From an uncultured Rhodopila sp. (lineage in GTDB: Bacteria; Pseudomonadota; Alphaproteobacteria; Acetobacterales; Acetobacteraceae), in NCBI RefSeq assembly GCF_903944925.1, contig NZ_CAJATU010000137.1, positions 1 through 39,028 on the forward strand: DNA of 39,028 nucleotides, written 5' to 3'. Both the position numbers and the translations under genes were made by a program. Shown here in pieces: positions 33,580 to 39,028 of the stretch (its first letter is position 1; each line of letters starts with the position of its first letter). A model generated the notes under the pieces. The model searched no databases. It was not told the origin of the DNA and saw only the letters and a program-made list of their open reading frames with translations.

Positions 33580-33935
33580 CAGTTGTATACATCCCAGGTC
33601 ATACGATTTGCCACTGAGGCGGCATTCTCGGTCTGGCGGGATTTCAGCAGGGGGAGCAGCGAATTGTTGCGACACACATTGTCAGCCAAAGCGCCCGCGT
33701 TTTTGCGCACCGTGGTGCCGACGATTTCGCAAACACTGCCGGGTGCGTATTCGGTCCCCCGGTAATCGTAGGGCGACCAGTTTTCCTCATCGGCGAAAGA
33801 CGCCTGGGCCTCCCGCAGGCGCCGCGAAATCAGATCGGCGATCGCTTCATGATTGGACGACTCGGGAAGGGCTGCGGCCACTGTGACGGCGGCAGGCAAT
33901 CCGAGCAGCGCGCCGAGAAAACCGCGGCGCTTCAT
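33579..33935 (-). CDS. Protein with twin-arginine-like leader and a duplicated capsid N-arm (118 aa)
   Basis: The first 24 residues (MKRRGFLGALLGLPAAVTVAAALP) match a Tat-type leader with RRxFL and a hydrophobic stretch. Residues 67-100 (SVCEIVGTTVRKNAGALADN and onward) match residues 9-42 of the major capsid protein with 19 of 34 identical, without gaps. At DNA level 51 of 74 bases agree (33656-33729 against 24310-24383). The rest is unrelated to capsid. The start at 33935 lies only three bases after the T-run of a terminator and lacks a ribosome-binding site; a TTG at 33983 is the alternative. The function is unknown; a capsid-arm decoy or assembly regulator is possible. Confidence 0.7.
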   Translation of the reverse strand: MKRRGFLGALLGLPAAVTVAAALPESSNHEAIADLISRRLREAQASFADEENWSPYDYRGTEYAPGSVCEIVGTTVRKNAGALADNVCRNNSLLPLLKSRQTENAASVANRMTWDVYN

Positions 33936-33938
33936 GGG

Positions 33939-33966
33939 AAAAAAACGCGCGGCCTTGCGACCGCGC
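33939..33966 (-). terminator. Intrinsic terminator before the late genes
   Basis: On the minus strand GCGCGG pairs with CCGCGC (6 bp, 8-base loop), followed by one base and seven T's. It lies between the VRR-NUC gene and the start of the packaging/head genes, so the upstream transcript should stop here unless it is antiterminated. No new promoter was evident downstream of it in the remaining few bases. Confidence 0.7.
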
Positions 33967-34001
33967 CGGAGGTGGATGAACAACGACTGAGGGGATGGAA
34001 A

Positions 34002-34448
34002 TCAGTCATGCGCGCCGATTATGGCCCGAACCTGCGGCGGTGCGCAAGTGTCGAGGTAGCCGACAATCGCCGCGCTGGCCTCTTCCCAGCCTTTGGCGAC
34101 CGCGCAGAGCCAGCCGAGGCTTTCCATCAACTTACCGAATTGCACTTGCTCCGGCGAGCGCTGCGCGCCCTTCCGACGCTTCAGCTCGACCCATAGGCCC
34201 GGATGATTCGGACTCGGCACCGCGAGCAGGTAGTCGTAGACGCCATTGCGAAAGCCGGCGCGCTTGAGTTTCGCCATGGTGATGGCGCGGGTGCGGGCGT
34301 CGGACCCGAGATAGGCGCCATTCGGCACCATGATCAGCAAATCCCGCAGCGCATAGCCGTGCCAGCGGGCGAGTTTCGACCATTCGACTAGGCGCGCGGC
34401 TTCGACTTCCTCGAGCGGATTGAAGGCGAGCAGTTTCCCCAGTCTCAT
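34002..34448 (-). CDS. VRR-NUC domain nuclease (148 aa)
   Basis: The PD-(D/E)xK core is readable: LIMVPNGAYLG, then GVYDYLLAVP with Asp72, and LWVELKRRKG with Glu88 and Lys90, followed by SPEQVQF. This is the arrangement in stand-alone phage VRR-NUC proteins, which are thought to act on branched DNA or in recombination. It could process replication or recombination intermediates made with the Erf protein. The ATG overlaps the stop of the small membrane peptide gene (ATGA). Its C-terminus is helical and has no further domain. Confidence 0.85.
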   Translation of the reverse strand: MRLGKLLAFNPLEEVEAARLVEWSKLARWHGYALRDLLIMVPNGAYLGSDARTRAITMAKLKRAGFRNGVYDYLLAVPSPNHPGLWVELKRRKGAQRSPEQVQFGKLMESLGWLCAVAKGWEEASAAIVGYLDTCAPPQVRAIIGAHD

Positions 34449-34603
34449 GGCGTACCGCGGCGCATGTCATCCATCAGGCGCTGCCGGTCGCGGATCTCGC
34501 GCTCAAAGGCGCGGTCGACTTCCAATTCGCGCCAGGCTTCATGCGCTCCGCGGCAAACCACCCACAATACGAACAATCCCACCAGCGTGCAGAAAATCAG
34601 CAT
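34445..34603 (-). CDS. Short single-pass membrane peptide (52 aa)
   Basis: The ATG at 34603 has AGGAG seven bases upstream. The N-terminus is a strong membrane segment (MLIFCTLVGLFVLWVVC), followed by a charged helix (WRELEVDRAFEREIRDRQRLMDDMRR). The last four bases overlap the VRR-NUC start. A short membrane anchor followed by a charged helix is a frequent layout of small phage proteins. It is too short for usual gene-length cut-offs but has good start signals. Confidence 0.75.
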   Translation of the reverse strand: MLIFCTLVGLFVLWVVCRGAHEAWRELEVDRAFEREIRDRQRLMDDMRRGTP

Positions 34604-34971
34604 GATTCGCTCCTATTGTCTGAATTTCAGGCAAGTTCCAACCCCTTTCCGGCTCCGGAGGCTTACGCCGTCCGCCGTACTCAGGTCCCCTGCGCGGGTC
34701 TCGCGCCTCCTTTCGGAGTCCCATATGCCACCGGGATGCAATGGGGTCAGCAGCGCCCGGAATAATCGTTTTCTGACAGTCAGGCCGATTTCCGCCTACT
34801 AACTTTCGGGTGTCCGCCGGCATGGGATAGGGTGCGTTACCGTACAGAGTGACGGCCGCTGGTATGTTTTGATTCTCGACCGCAGTCTCAGTAGTATGGC
34901 GCTGCGCGGTCGGTGGTCTGGTACACCATTGGATCGTCACGCTGGGTCGGCTTCGAACCGTCCGGCATGCG

Positions 34972-34999
34972 ACGCCCCTTGGGATGGCCCTTGGGGCGT
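34972..34999 (-). promoter_or_regulatory. Strong hairpin at the start of the leader transcript
   Basis: ACGCCCC pairs with GGGGCGT (7 bp); inside, GGG pairs with CCC, separated by two A residues on each side and a 4-base loop. It begins within about 10 bases of the predicted transcription start of the minus-strand promoter. A stable hairpin exactly at the 5' end could protect the RNA or be an antitermination element. Confidence 0.5.
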
Positions 35000-35004
35000 T
35001 CGCA

Positions 35005-35033
35005 TTTCTAGACCTGTCAGAATCGTCTGTCAA
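35005..35033 (-). promoter_or_regulatory. Sigma70-type promoter for the leftward transcript
   Basis: Minus strand: a perfect TTGACA (35033-35028), a 17-base spacer, and TAGAAA (35010-35005, four of six consensus). Transcription would start near 34998 and run into the membrane peptide and VRR-NUC genes. It is the best promoter-like sequence I saw in the window. Confidence 0.6.
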
Positions 35034-35056
35034 GGCGCGTCAGACGCTGCAGCGCG

Positions 35057-35278
35057 CTACCGCTCCTGCGCCAGCCAATACTCGGCCACCCATTTGCCAG
35101 CGCCCACCTTGCGCCGATGCGAGCCGATCCGATGCCCGGCTTGCCGCAAGTCCCAAATCCGCGCGCCCAGCCGCAGACAGCCGTAATGGCGCAGCGCATC
35201 GAGCGGCGTAATCGATGGATTTCGGCGAAGATGCCGCAAGATCGCGGCAGATTGCGTCACTTTCGGCTCTTGTCTCAT
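35057..35278 (-). CDS. HTH_39-like helix-turn-helix protein (73 aa)
   Basis: The ATG at 35278 has AGGAG eight bases upstream; longer frames lack support. The sequence VTQSAAILRHLRRNPSITPLDALRHYGCLRLGARIWDLRQAGHRI matches the small phage HTH domain (HTH_39 type) in which ITPLxAL and R(L/I)xARIxDLR are conserved. The C-terminal strand-like segment KWVAEYWLAQER is also usual. It is followed by the promoter region, so it may regulate it. Confidence 0.75.
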   Translation of the reverse strand: MRQEPKVTQSAAILRHLRRNPSITPLDALRHYGCLRLGARIWDLRQAGHRIGSHRRKVGAGKWVAEYWLAQER

Positions 35279-35345
35279 AAAAACCACTCCTGTATCATTG
35301 TTACCACAAAGTGCCTGACACCCCGTTGCGTCACTCAGGCCAAGA

Positions 35346-35585
35346 TCACGCGCCGGCCGGTTCGGCCCCCGAGTCCGGCGCCGTGGTCCCTTCCAGGCCA
35401 TGCGCTTCGAACCATGCCCAGATCCGGGCGAATTCCGAGAACCGCGGGTCATACTCGGCTTCATTGGCGATGCGCTGCAGCGTATTCCACTTGCAGCCGC
35501 TCTCTTGCGCGATGCGCGCCCACTTGCCGCGCGAGAGACGGATATTCATCCGTACCACCGAAAGAGTGATGGGTACTTGTGCCAT
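35346..35585 (-). CDS. XRE-like DNA-binding protein, candidate early regulator (79 aa)
   Basis: The middle reads as a small HTH: GKWARIAQESGCKWNTLQRIANE (helix 2, turn, recognition helix). It starts at the ATG at 35585 with AAGGA upstream; an internal ATG (MNIRLSRGKW) is also possible. It is transcribed divergently from the Erf operon across a 96-bp region with an inverted repeat, the usual layout for a repressor and its operator. No integrase was found, so it need not be a lysogeny repressor. Confidence 0.65.
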   Translation of the reverse strand: MAQVPITLSVVRMNIRLSRGKWARIAQESGCKWNTLQRIANEAEYDPRFSEFARIWAWFEAHGLEGTTAPDSGAEPAGA

Positions 35586-35681
35586 TTGTCACAGTCCTTG
35601 ATAAATTGTGCTTGCATTCCAACAATCGACCGTCTAGGATGCTAACACATGGACAACACGACTGCAAAGGAGAACAACCCG
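35586..35681. promoter_or_regulatory. Divergent promoter/operator region
   Basis: Plus strand candidates: TTGATA (35599-35604) with a 17-base spacer to AACAAT, and TTGCAT (35612-35617) with a 17-base spacer to TAGGAT (35635-35640). An inverted repeat ATTGT (35605-35609) and ACAAT (35622-35626) overlaps both and could be the operator for the HTH gene. The strong AAAGGAG site for the Erf gene lies at the right end. Confidence 0.5.
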
Positions 35682-36563
35682 ATGGAAACCAGTTCCAGCA
35701 TCGCTAGTCTCGCCGCCGCGCTATCCGCTGCGCAGGGCGAGATCACAGGCGCCCGCAAAGATTCCACCAATCCGTTCTTTACCAGCAAATACGCCGATCT
35801 GGCCTCTTGCTGGGAGGCTTGCCGCGCGCCGCTCGCCAAGAATGGCTTGAGCGTGGTGCAGACCATCGCCCGCGGCGAACCGGTGCGCATCGAATGGGAA
35901 ACCAAGAACGAAAAAACGGGCGAAATCCAGTCTTTCGCGGTCGATACGGTCGAAACCGTGGTCATCACGACTCTCATGCACGCCTCCGGCGAGTGGATTA
36001 GGAGCCCGCTGCCGATGATCCCGCGCGACGCCAGCCCGCAAGGCATCGGCTCGGCCATTACCTACGGCCGCCGCTACGGCCTCACAGCGCTCTTAGGCAT
36101 CGCCCAGGTCGATGACGATGGCCATGGTGCCAGCCATGGCGAGGGCCGCTATGCGGCGCCGCGGGGCGCTTCCAAAGCCGCAGTGCACACCGCCGGCGCT
36201 GCCGCGACCTATTCCAAGCCCCAGGCGCCGGCCGCAGCGCCGCAAGGCGCCTCCATTGCCGAGGTCGCGGTCGATATCGAGCGCCTGGAAGGCCAGACTG
36301 CCGATGCGGTGGACGAGCTGCTCGAGGCCGCGCACGAAGGCCGGGCGGCCGGCATCACGCAGATTTGGGATGAGATCAAAGCCAATGAATACGTCGCCAA
36401 ACGGGTATGGGAGGAACTGCAGCGCCGCTCGCCCGACCTGTTCGCGACGATCAAGGGCATTTTGCGCCCGATCGATACCACGCCGCGCGGCCCGAAGCCG
36501 GCGGCCGATTCGCTGGCGGCGGCCAAAAATGCGATCGCGCGCAACTCCGCGCCGCGACGTTAG
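35682..36563 (+). CDS. erf: Erf-family single-strand DNA annealing protein (293 aa)
   Basis: The ATG at 35682 has AAAGGAG nine bases upstream; the upstream ATG at 35649 lacks one. Blocks typical of ERF proteins: ALSAAQGEITGARKDSTNPFFTSKYADLAS, LAKNGLSVVQT, then SPQGIGSAITYGRRYGLTALLGIAQVDDDGH. The C-terminal 130 residues are an Ala/Pro linker and a small helical domain (GRAAGITQIWDEIKANEYVAKRVWEEL). Such proteins pair complementary single strands and allow circularisation or recombination of phage DNA. It leads the rightward early operon. Confidence 0.9.
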   Translation: METSSSIASLAAALSAAQGEITGARKDSTNPFFTSKYADLASCWEACRAPLAKNGLSVVQTIARGEPVRIEWETKNEKTGEIQSFAVDTVETVVITTLMHASGEWIRSPLPMIPRDASPQGIGSAITYGRRYGLTALLGIAQVDDDGHGASHGEGRYAAPRGASKAAVHTAGAAATYSKPQAPAAAPQGASIAEVAVDIERLEGQTADAVDELLEAAHEGRAAGITQIWDEIKANEYVAKRVWEELQRRSPDLFATIKGILRPIDTTPRGPKPAADSLAAAKNAIARNSAPRR

Positions 36564-36572
36564 GGAGGGAAG

Positions 36573-36695
36573 ATGAAGTACACCAGCTATAGCAACACGT
36601 CGATCGCCGGCTTAGTCGTGGCGCTGGTCATCAATTTGACGATTCTTGCCGGAATCATTTGGATTGTCGTGCATTTCGCCAAAAAATACTGGTAA
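36573..36695 (+). CDS. Membrane micropeptide (40 aa)
   Basis: An ATG after GGGAGGGAAG opens a 41-codon frame. Residues about 10-33 are a membrane segment (IAGLVVALVINLTILAGIIW), with a basic end (HFAKKYW). It lies between the Erf gene and the next gene, whose ribosome site (AAGGAG) follows immediately after the stop. Function unknown; too short for common gene finders. Confidence 0.7.
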   Translation: MKYTSYSNTSIAGLVVALVINLTILAGIIWIVVHFAKKYW

Positions 36696-36706
36696 GGAGA
36701 ACGACG

Positions 36707-37054
36707 ATGAGCATCGATGGATTCGAACAGCGACAGGCGCATGAAGATGATTTGGCCGCGCAGCGGTGGGATAGCCTCATGATCGATGAACAGTTGGCCG
36801 ACGAGCGCACCGAACAGGATCTGCTCGACCGCCGCCAGGCCAATGAGCAGCAGGAATTGGTGACGGCGCGGCATTTCTTCAATCTGGCGCGCTTGGAACT
36901 GAAGCGCGCCTATAACTGCGCGGTCGATCCGACCATGGAACCGGCCAGCGCCATCGCGGCGCTGCGCAGTGCGCACCTGGACGTGCTATTCGCCAAAGGC
37001 GATTTGCTGCGCGCCATGCTGCGCGCGACCCACGCACTGCGGGGCGGCCGATGA
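36707..37054 (+). CDS. Helical hypothetical protein (115 aa)
   Basis: The ATG follows AAGGAGAACGACG. The N-terminal half is a highly charged helix (GFEQRQAHEDDLAAQRWDSL; DEQLADERTEQDLLDRRQANEQQEL). The second half is a helical pair (HFFNLARLELKRAYNCAV; LRSAHLDVLFAKGDLLRAML). It overlaps the next gene by four bases. Probably a partner of the recombination genes; no family recognised. Confidence 0.7.
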   Translation: MSIDGFEQRQAHEDDLAAQRWDSLMIDEQLADERTEQDLLDRRQANEQQELVTARHFFNLARLELKRAYNCAVDPTMEPASAIAALRSAHLDVLFAKGDLLRAMLRATHALRGGR

Positions 37055-37716
37055 GCGCCGTGCCGGCTCCCATCCCGCCGGAGGCCCGCGGCCTGGCGCT
37101 GCGCGCCGAGGGTGCCATGGCGTTGGCCGAAACCTTTCGCTGCCTGACGCGGGATGATTTCCTGTCCGGCGCCGAGTCGCTGCGCTCGCTGGCGTCCATC
37201 AAGAAGTCGCTGGAGGAAAAGCGTACCAGCGTAACCGGGCCAATGAATGAGGCCATCAAGACCATCAATGATTGGTTCCGCGGGCCGGCGGTGACGGTGC
37301 AAACCGCGATCGATCTCTACAAGCGCGAAATGGGCGAGTTTGAGCAGCGCGAACAGGCCGAAATCCGCCGTCAGGCCGATGAGGCGGCGCGAGTTGCGCG
37401 CGTTGAGCGCGAAGAGCTCGAACGCCGGGCCCTGTCCGCCATCGACAAAGGGCAGACCGAAAAAGCCGAAACGCTGCTCGCCAGGGCCGAGGAAGTGACG
37501 CCGGTCAAGCCGGATCTGGCGCCCGTCAAAGCGGCCGGCATGGGCTTTGGCGAAGCATGGGAATTTGAGATCATCGATGCCGCCGCCATCCCGCGCGAGT
37601 TCTTGAAGGTCGATGAGGCCAAGATCGGCCAGTATGTGCGCGCCATGAAGCAATCGGCCAAGATCGCCGGCGTGCGGTTTTTTAGCCGGCCGAAAGTCTC
37701 CGTGAGGGCGAAATGA
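37051..37716 (+). CDS. Recombination-accessory-like coiled-coil protein (221 aa)
   Basis: The ATG overlaps the previous stop. The block KKSLEEKRTSVTGPMNEAIKTINDWFR and the coiled coil YKREMGEFEQREQAEIRRQADEAARVARVEREE are recognisable from a family often encoded beside Erf or RecT genes in phages. The C-terminal region (AWEFEIIDAAAIPREFLKVDEAKIGQYVRAMK) is also typical. The exact function is not established; single-strand DNA handling is the working assumption. Confidence 0.75.
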   Translation: MSAVPAPIPPEARGLALRAEGAMALAETFRCLTRDDFLSGAESLRSLASIKKSLEEKRTSVTGPMNEAIKTINDWFRGPAVTVQTAIDLYKREMGEFEQREQAEIRRQADEAARVARVEREELERRALSAIDKGQTEKAETLLARAEEVTPVKPDLAPVKAAGMGFGEAWEFEIIDAAAIPREFLKVDEAKIGQYVRAMKQSAKIAGVRFFSRPKVSVRAK

Positions 37717-37928
37717 ACCGCGAGAAAGCCCGGCAGTCGATTGATCGAATGGTGGACTTCCGCAAGCGCTTCGCGTGCCACGATTCCAGCCCCATCAAGG
37801 TGAATCTGACGCCGAAAGAGATGCACGATGCGCTCGGGCTGCCATCGCCGCCGCGGCTGGCCGAATATCCATTCTCCTGCCTATATCGCGGCTATCGGAT
37901 CGAGTCCAAGGCGAAGGTGCCGGCATGA
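37713..37928 (+). CDS. Small hypothetical protein (71 aa)
   Basis: The ATG overlaps the previous stop (ATGA), as does its own end with the next gene. A basic N-terminal helix (REKARQSIDRMVDFRKRF) is followed by a short alpha/beta domain (IKVNLTPKEMHDALGLPSPP; YRGYRIESKAKV). No motif recognised. Translational coupling on both sides supports it as a real gene. Confidence 0.7.
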   Translation: MNREKARQSIDRMVDFRKRFACHDSSPIKVNLTPKEMHDALGLPSPPRLAEYPFSCLYRGYRIESKAKVPA

Positions 37929-38116
37929 CCCTCTCCGAATCCCTGCTCGATGCCATCGACGGTGCCGAGGAAACCAAAGGCCGAGATTCCCAGCTAGGCA
38001 CTTGGGCGGTGTGGGCCGAACGGATGGAGAACGCGCTGCGAGTCGCGCAGGAGACGTGTTACAACACTCAAACGCTGGCGCTGATCGAGCGGGCGTTGCA
38101 GGAGCCGAAGCCGTGA
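37925..38116 (+). CDS. Small helical hypothetical protein (63 aa)
   Basis: The ATG overlaps the previous stop and the stop overlaps the next start (GTGA). The protein is helical and acidic (LSESLLDAIDGAEETKG; WAVWAERMENALRVAQETC). Nothing recognised. Its position in a coupled row is the main support. Confidence 0.65.
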   Translation: MTLSESLLDAIDGAEETKGRDSQLGTWAVWAERMENALRVAQETCYNTQTLALIERALQEPKP

Positions 38117-38286
38117 CCGACCACTGTAACCCCCGCTACTCCATGGCCCTCTACCGCGTCATCGATGCCATGCGCCGGTCGGACCCTGATTACTGCATCG
38201 CGCACGAATTGGAACCGTGCACAGACGAGCAGTGGGGTGCCGCGATCGACATCCGTGGACGGCGAAGTCGTAACAGTTGGGAATAG
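38113..38286 (+). CDS. Small hypothetical protein (57 aa)
   Basis: A GTG start overlaps the previous stop (38113-38116). The peptide has three cysteines and an acidic middle (DPDYCIAHELEPCTDEQWG), with a basic end. No family recognised. The next gene starts 46 bases later with its own strong ribosome-binding site. Confidence 0.6.
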   Translation: MTDHCNPRYSMALYRVIDAMRRSDPDYCIAHELEPCTDEQWGAAIDIRGRRSRNSWE

Positions 38287-38332
38287 TCTGAAACTACTTG
38301 AGGGATTTTCAACCATGAAAAGGAGAAAGCCG

Positions 38333-38659
38333 ATGAAGAACGTACTGCGCCAAGGCGATGTGCTGCTGATCGCGGTCAAGGAGATCCCCGCCGATGCGGT
38401 CGCACAGCCGGCGACCGGCAAGAAGGTCATCCTCGCGCTCGGCGAGGCGACCGGCCACCACCACCGCTTTGAGTTCGTCGATAACATGGACGGTCCGCGC
38501 TTGTACGTCGGTGCCGGCGGAGCGCGGTATCTGCACGTGCCGGTGCCGAGCGCGCTGGATCACGAGGAACACGAGACGGTGCAGGTCCCGGCCGGGGACT
38601 ACCTGCTGCCACGCCAGGTCGAATACGAGCCTGCGGCTCTGCGCAACGTGGCAGATTGA
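38333..38659 (+). CDS. Conserved beta-rich phage protein (108 aa)
   Basis: The ATG at 38333 has AAAAGGAG at the right distance; the ATG at 38315 lacks one. The sequence begins LRQGDVLLIAVKEIP, contains ATGHHHRF, RYLHVPVPSALDHEEHETV and ends PAGDYLLPRQVEYEP. I remember this pattern from proteins found beside DUF6745 genes in phages and bacteria. Alternating strands and clustered His suggest a small beta-barrel that may bind metal. Function unknown. Confidence 0.75.
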   Translation: MKNVLRQGDVLLIAVKEIPADAVAQPATGKKVILALGEATGHHHRFEFVDNMDGPRLYVGAGGARYLHVPVPSALDHEEHETVQVPAGDYLLPRQVEYEPAALRNVAD

Positions 38660-38662
38660 GTG

Positions 38663-39028
38663 ATGGCCAAGATCATCCGGACGCCCACCGAAGCCAAGGG
38701 CGGCATCACGGCCGAGGAGAAGCAGCGCCTCGATGAACATGCGAGCGCCTGGATCTCGAACGCCATGCGCACCGATACGGTCGACCGACCGCGTCTCACC
38801 GCGGCGATCAAGAACCTGTACCGGGTATCGGGGCTCAAGGAGCCGCGGATCGTCATCGTACCGAGCCCGTTGGTGATGGCGATGGCCGGCGGTTTTTCTG
38901 CGGCCATTTGGTGGCTGCGGAAAAATCGCTCCGACGCGGCCACCGACGCGGCCACCGGCGCGGCCACCGGCGCGGCCACCCGCGCGGCCACCTACGCGGC
39001 CACCGACGCGGCCACCGGCGCGGCCACC
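38663..39028 (+). CDS. DUF6745-family protein, N-terminal part (continues at position 9)
   Basis: The ATG at 38663 lies three bases after the previous stop. Residues 13-75 (ITAEEKQRLDEHASAWISNA ... RPRLTAAIKNLYRVSGLKEP ... VPSPLVMAMAGG) match the N-terminal blocks of the DUF6745 family from memory. Eight AATx units follow, and the frame is still open at the last base. The repeat continues in frame at 9-80 of the other end, followed by the family's C-terminal blocks. Total length would be about 407 residues, normal for the family. Confidence 0.85.
   Translation, partial: MAKIIRTPTEAKGGITAEEKQRLDEHASAWISNAMRTDTVDRPRLTAAIKNLYRVSGLKEPRIVIVPSPLVMAMAGGFSAAIWWLRKNRSDAATDAATGAATGAATRAATYAATDAATGAAT
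38933..39028 (+). repeat. 12-bp in-frame tandem repeat, right end
   Basis: Eight units of NNCGCGGCCACC encode D, D, G, G, R, Y, D, G, each followed by Ala-Ala-Thr. The last 8 bases equal the first 8 bases of the window. The next 12 differ by one base, so the ends do not simply overlap by a long exact repeat; the array seems to have been broken within it. Confidence 0.95.

Larger units (their letters stand above)
34604..35056. other. Gene-free 450-bp region with promoter and hairpins (probable leader RNA)
   Basis: No protein-like reading frame was found here; a long minus-strand frame is Arg/Pro-rich and lacks a plausible start. The minus-strand promoter at 35005-35033 would give a transcript with nearly 400 untranslated bases before the 52-residue gene. 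Perfect short hairpins lie at 34972-34999, 34692-34706 (GCGCG/CGCGC), 34707-34718 (CTCC/GGAG around TTTC), 34773-34783 and 34620-34630. The region could hold a structured leader, a small RNA, or the phage origin. None of these is shown directly. Confidence 0.55.

Noticed and set aside
34940..34975. GGTTCGAAG on the minus strand, resembling a tRNA T-loop
   Set aside because: The T-stem has a mismatch and no acceptor, D or anticodon arms can be formed around it.
34539..35033. 164-codon minus-strand frame in the gene-free region
   Set aside because: It is Arg/Pro/Gly-rich, has no good start site, crosses several hairpins and overlaps the 52-residue membrane peptide gene in another frame.
38933..39028. 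Regular spacing at the window ends as a CRISPR-like array
   Set aside because: The unit is only 12 bp, is coding and in frame, and has no spacers.

Overview
The window looks like the whole genome of a tailed double-stranded DNA phage with podovirus-type virion genes, cut open at an arbitrary point. The clearest sign is at the ends. A gene at 38663-39028 runs off the right edge inside a 12-bp tandem repeat encoding (D/G/R/Y)AAT. The same repeat, in the compatible frame, opens the window at position 1 and leads into the rest of the same gene family (DUF6745). Joining the ends over a shared 8-bp cggccacc gives one protein of about 407 residues with N- and C-terminal family features in the right order. 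I therefore read the molecule as circular or circularly permuted, about 39 kb, high GC, from an unidentified host that is probably Gram-negative.

There are two transcription blocks. A short rightward block starts in a divergent regulatory region near 35586-35681: an Erf-type single-strand annealing protein, a 40-residue membrane peptide, a recombination-accessory-like protein, several small unknown genes, a beta-rich small protein and the repeat-containing DUF6745 protein. It continues through the junction to about 1591. Everything from 35585 down to 1629 is leftward. It begins with two helix-turn-helix genes, then a 450-bp gene-free stretch with a good promoter and many hairpins, a membrane peptide plus a VRR-NUC nuclease, and an intrinsic terminator.

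The late cluster follows in tightly packed order. It holds small basic or decoration-like proteins, the small and large terminase, a long portal, a zinc-ribbon protein, the scaffold, the major capsid protein, and a head protein. Next come a three-domain sugar-modifying enzyme, a tail adaptor and nozzle, a GNAT acetyltransferase, ejection-type internal proteins, fibres, a cupin, and a lysis cassette with M15 endolysin and holin. It ends with five consecutive genes for proteins with predicted export signals, two of them beta-helix proteins, and a Fis-like HTH gene. Most neighbouring genes overlap by 1 or 4 nt (TGATG, ATGA, GTGA), so translation is probably coupled. I found no integrase, DNA polymerase, primase, helicase or ligase.

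The most unusual points are these: (1) the five-gene exported cassette, in which four proteins share a Q-V-x-P motif near the predicted cleavage site; (2) a small late protein with a twin-arginine-like leader joined to a duplicated copy of the capsid protein's N-terminal arm, still about 69% identical at DNA level over 74 nt; (3) a glycosyltransferase/DUF115/FkbM-methyltransferase fusion inside the head-tail genes; (4) a promoter, a long structured leader and a terminator ahead of the late genes, suggesting antitermination control; (5) a hypervariable 12-bp repeat inside the DUF6745 gene.
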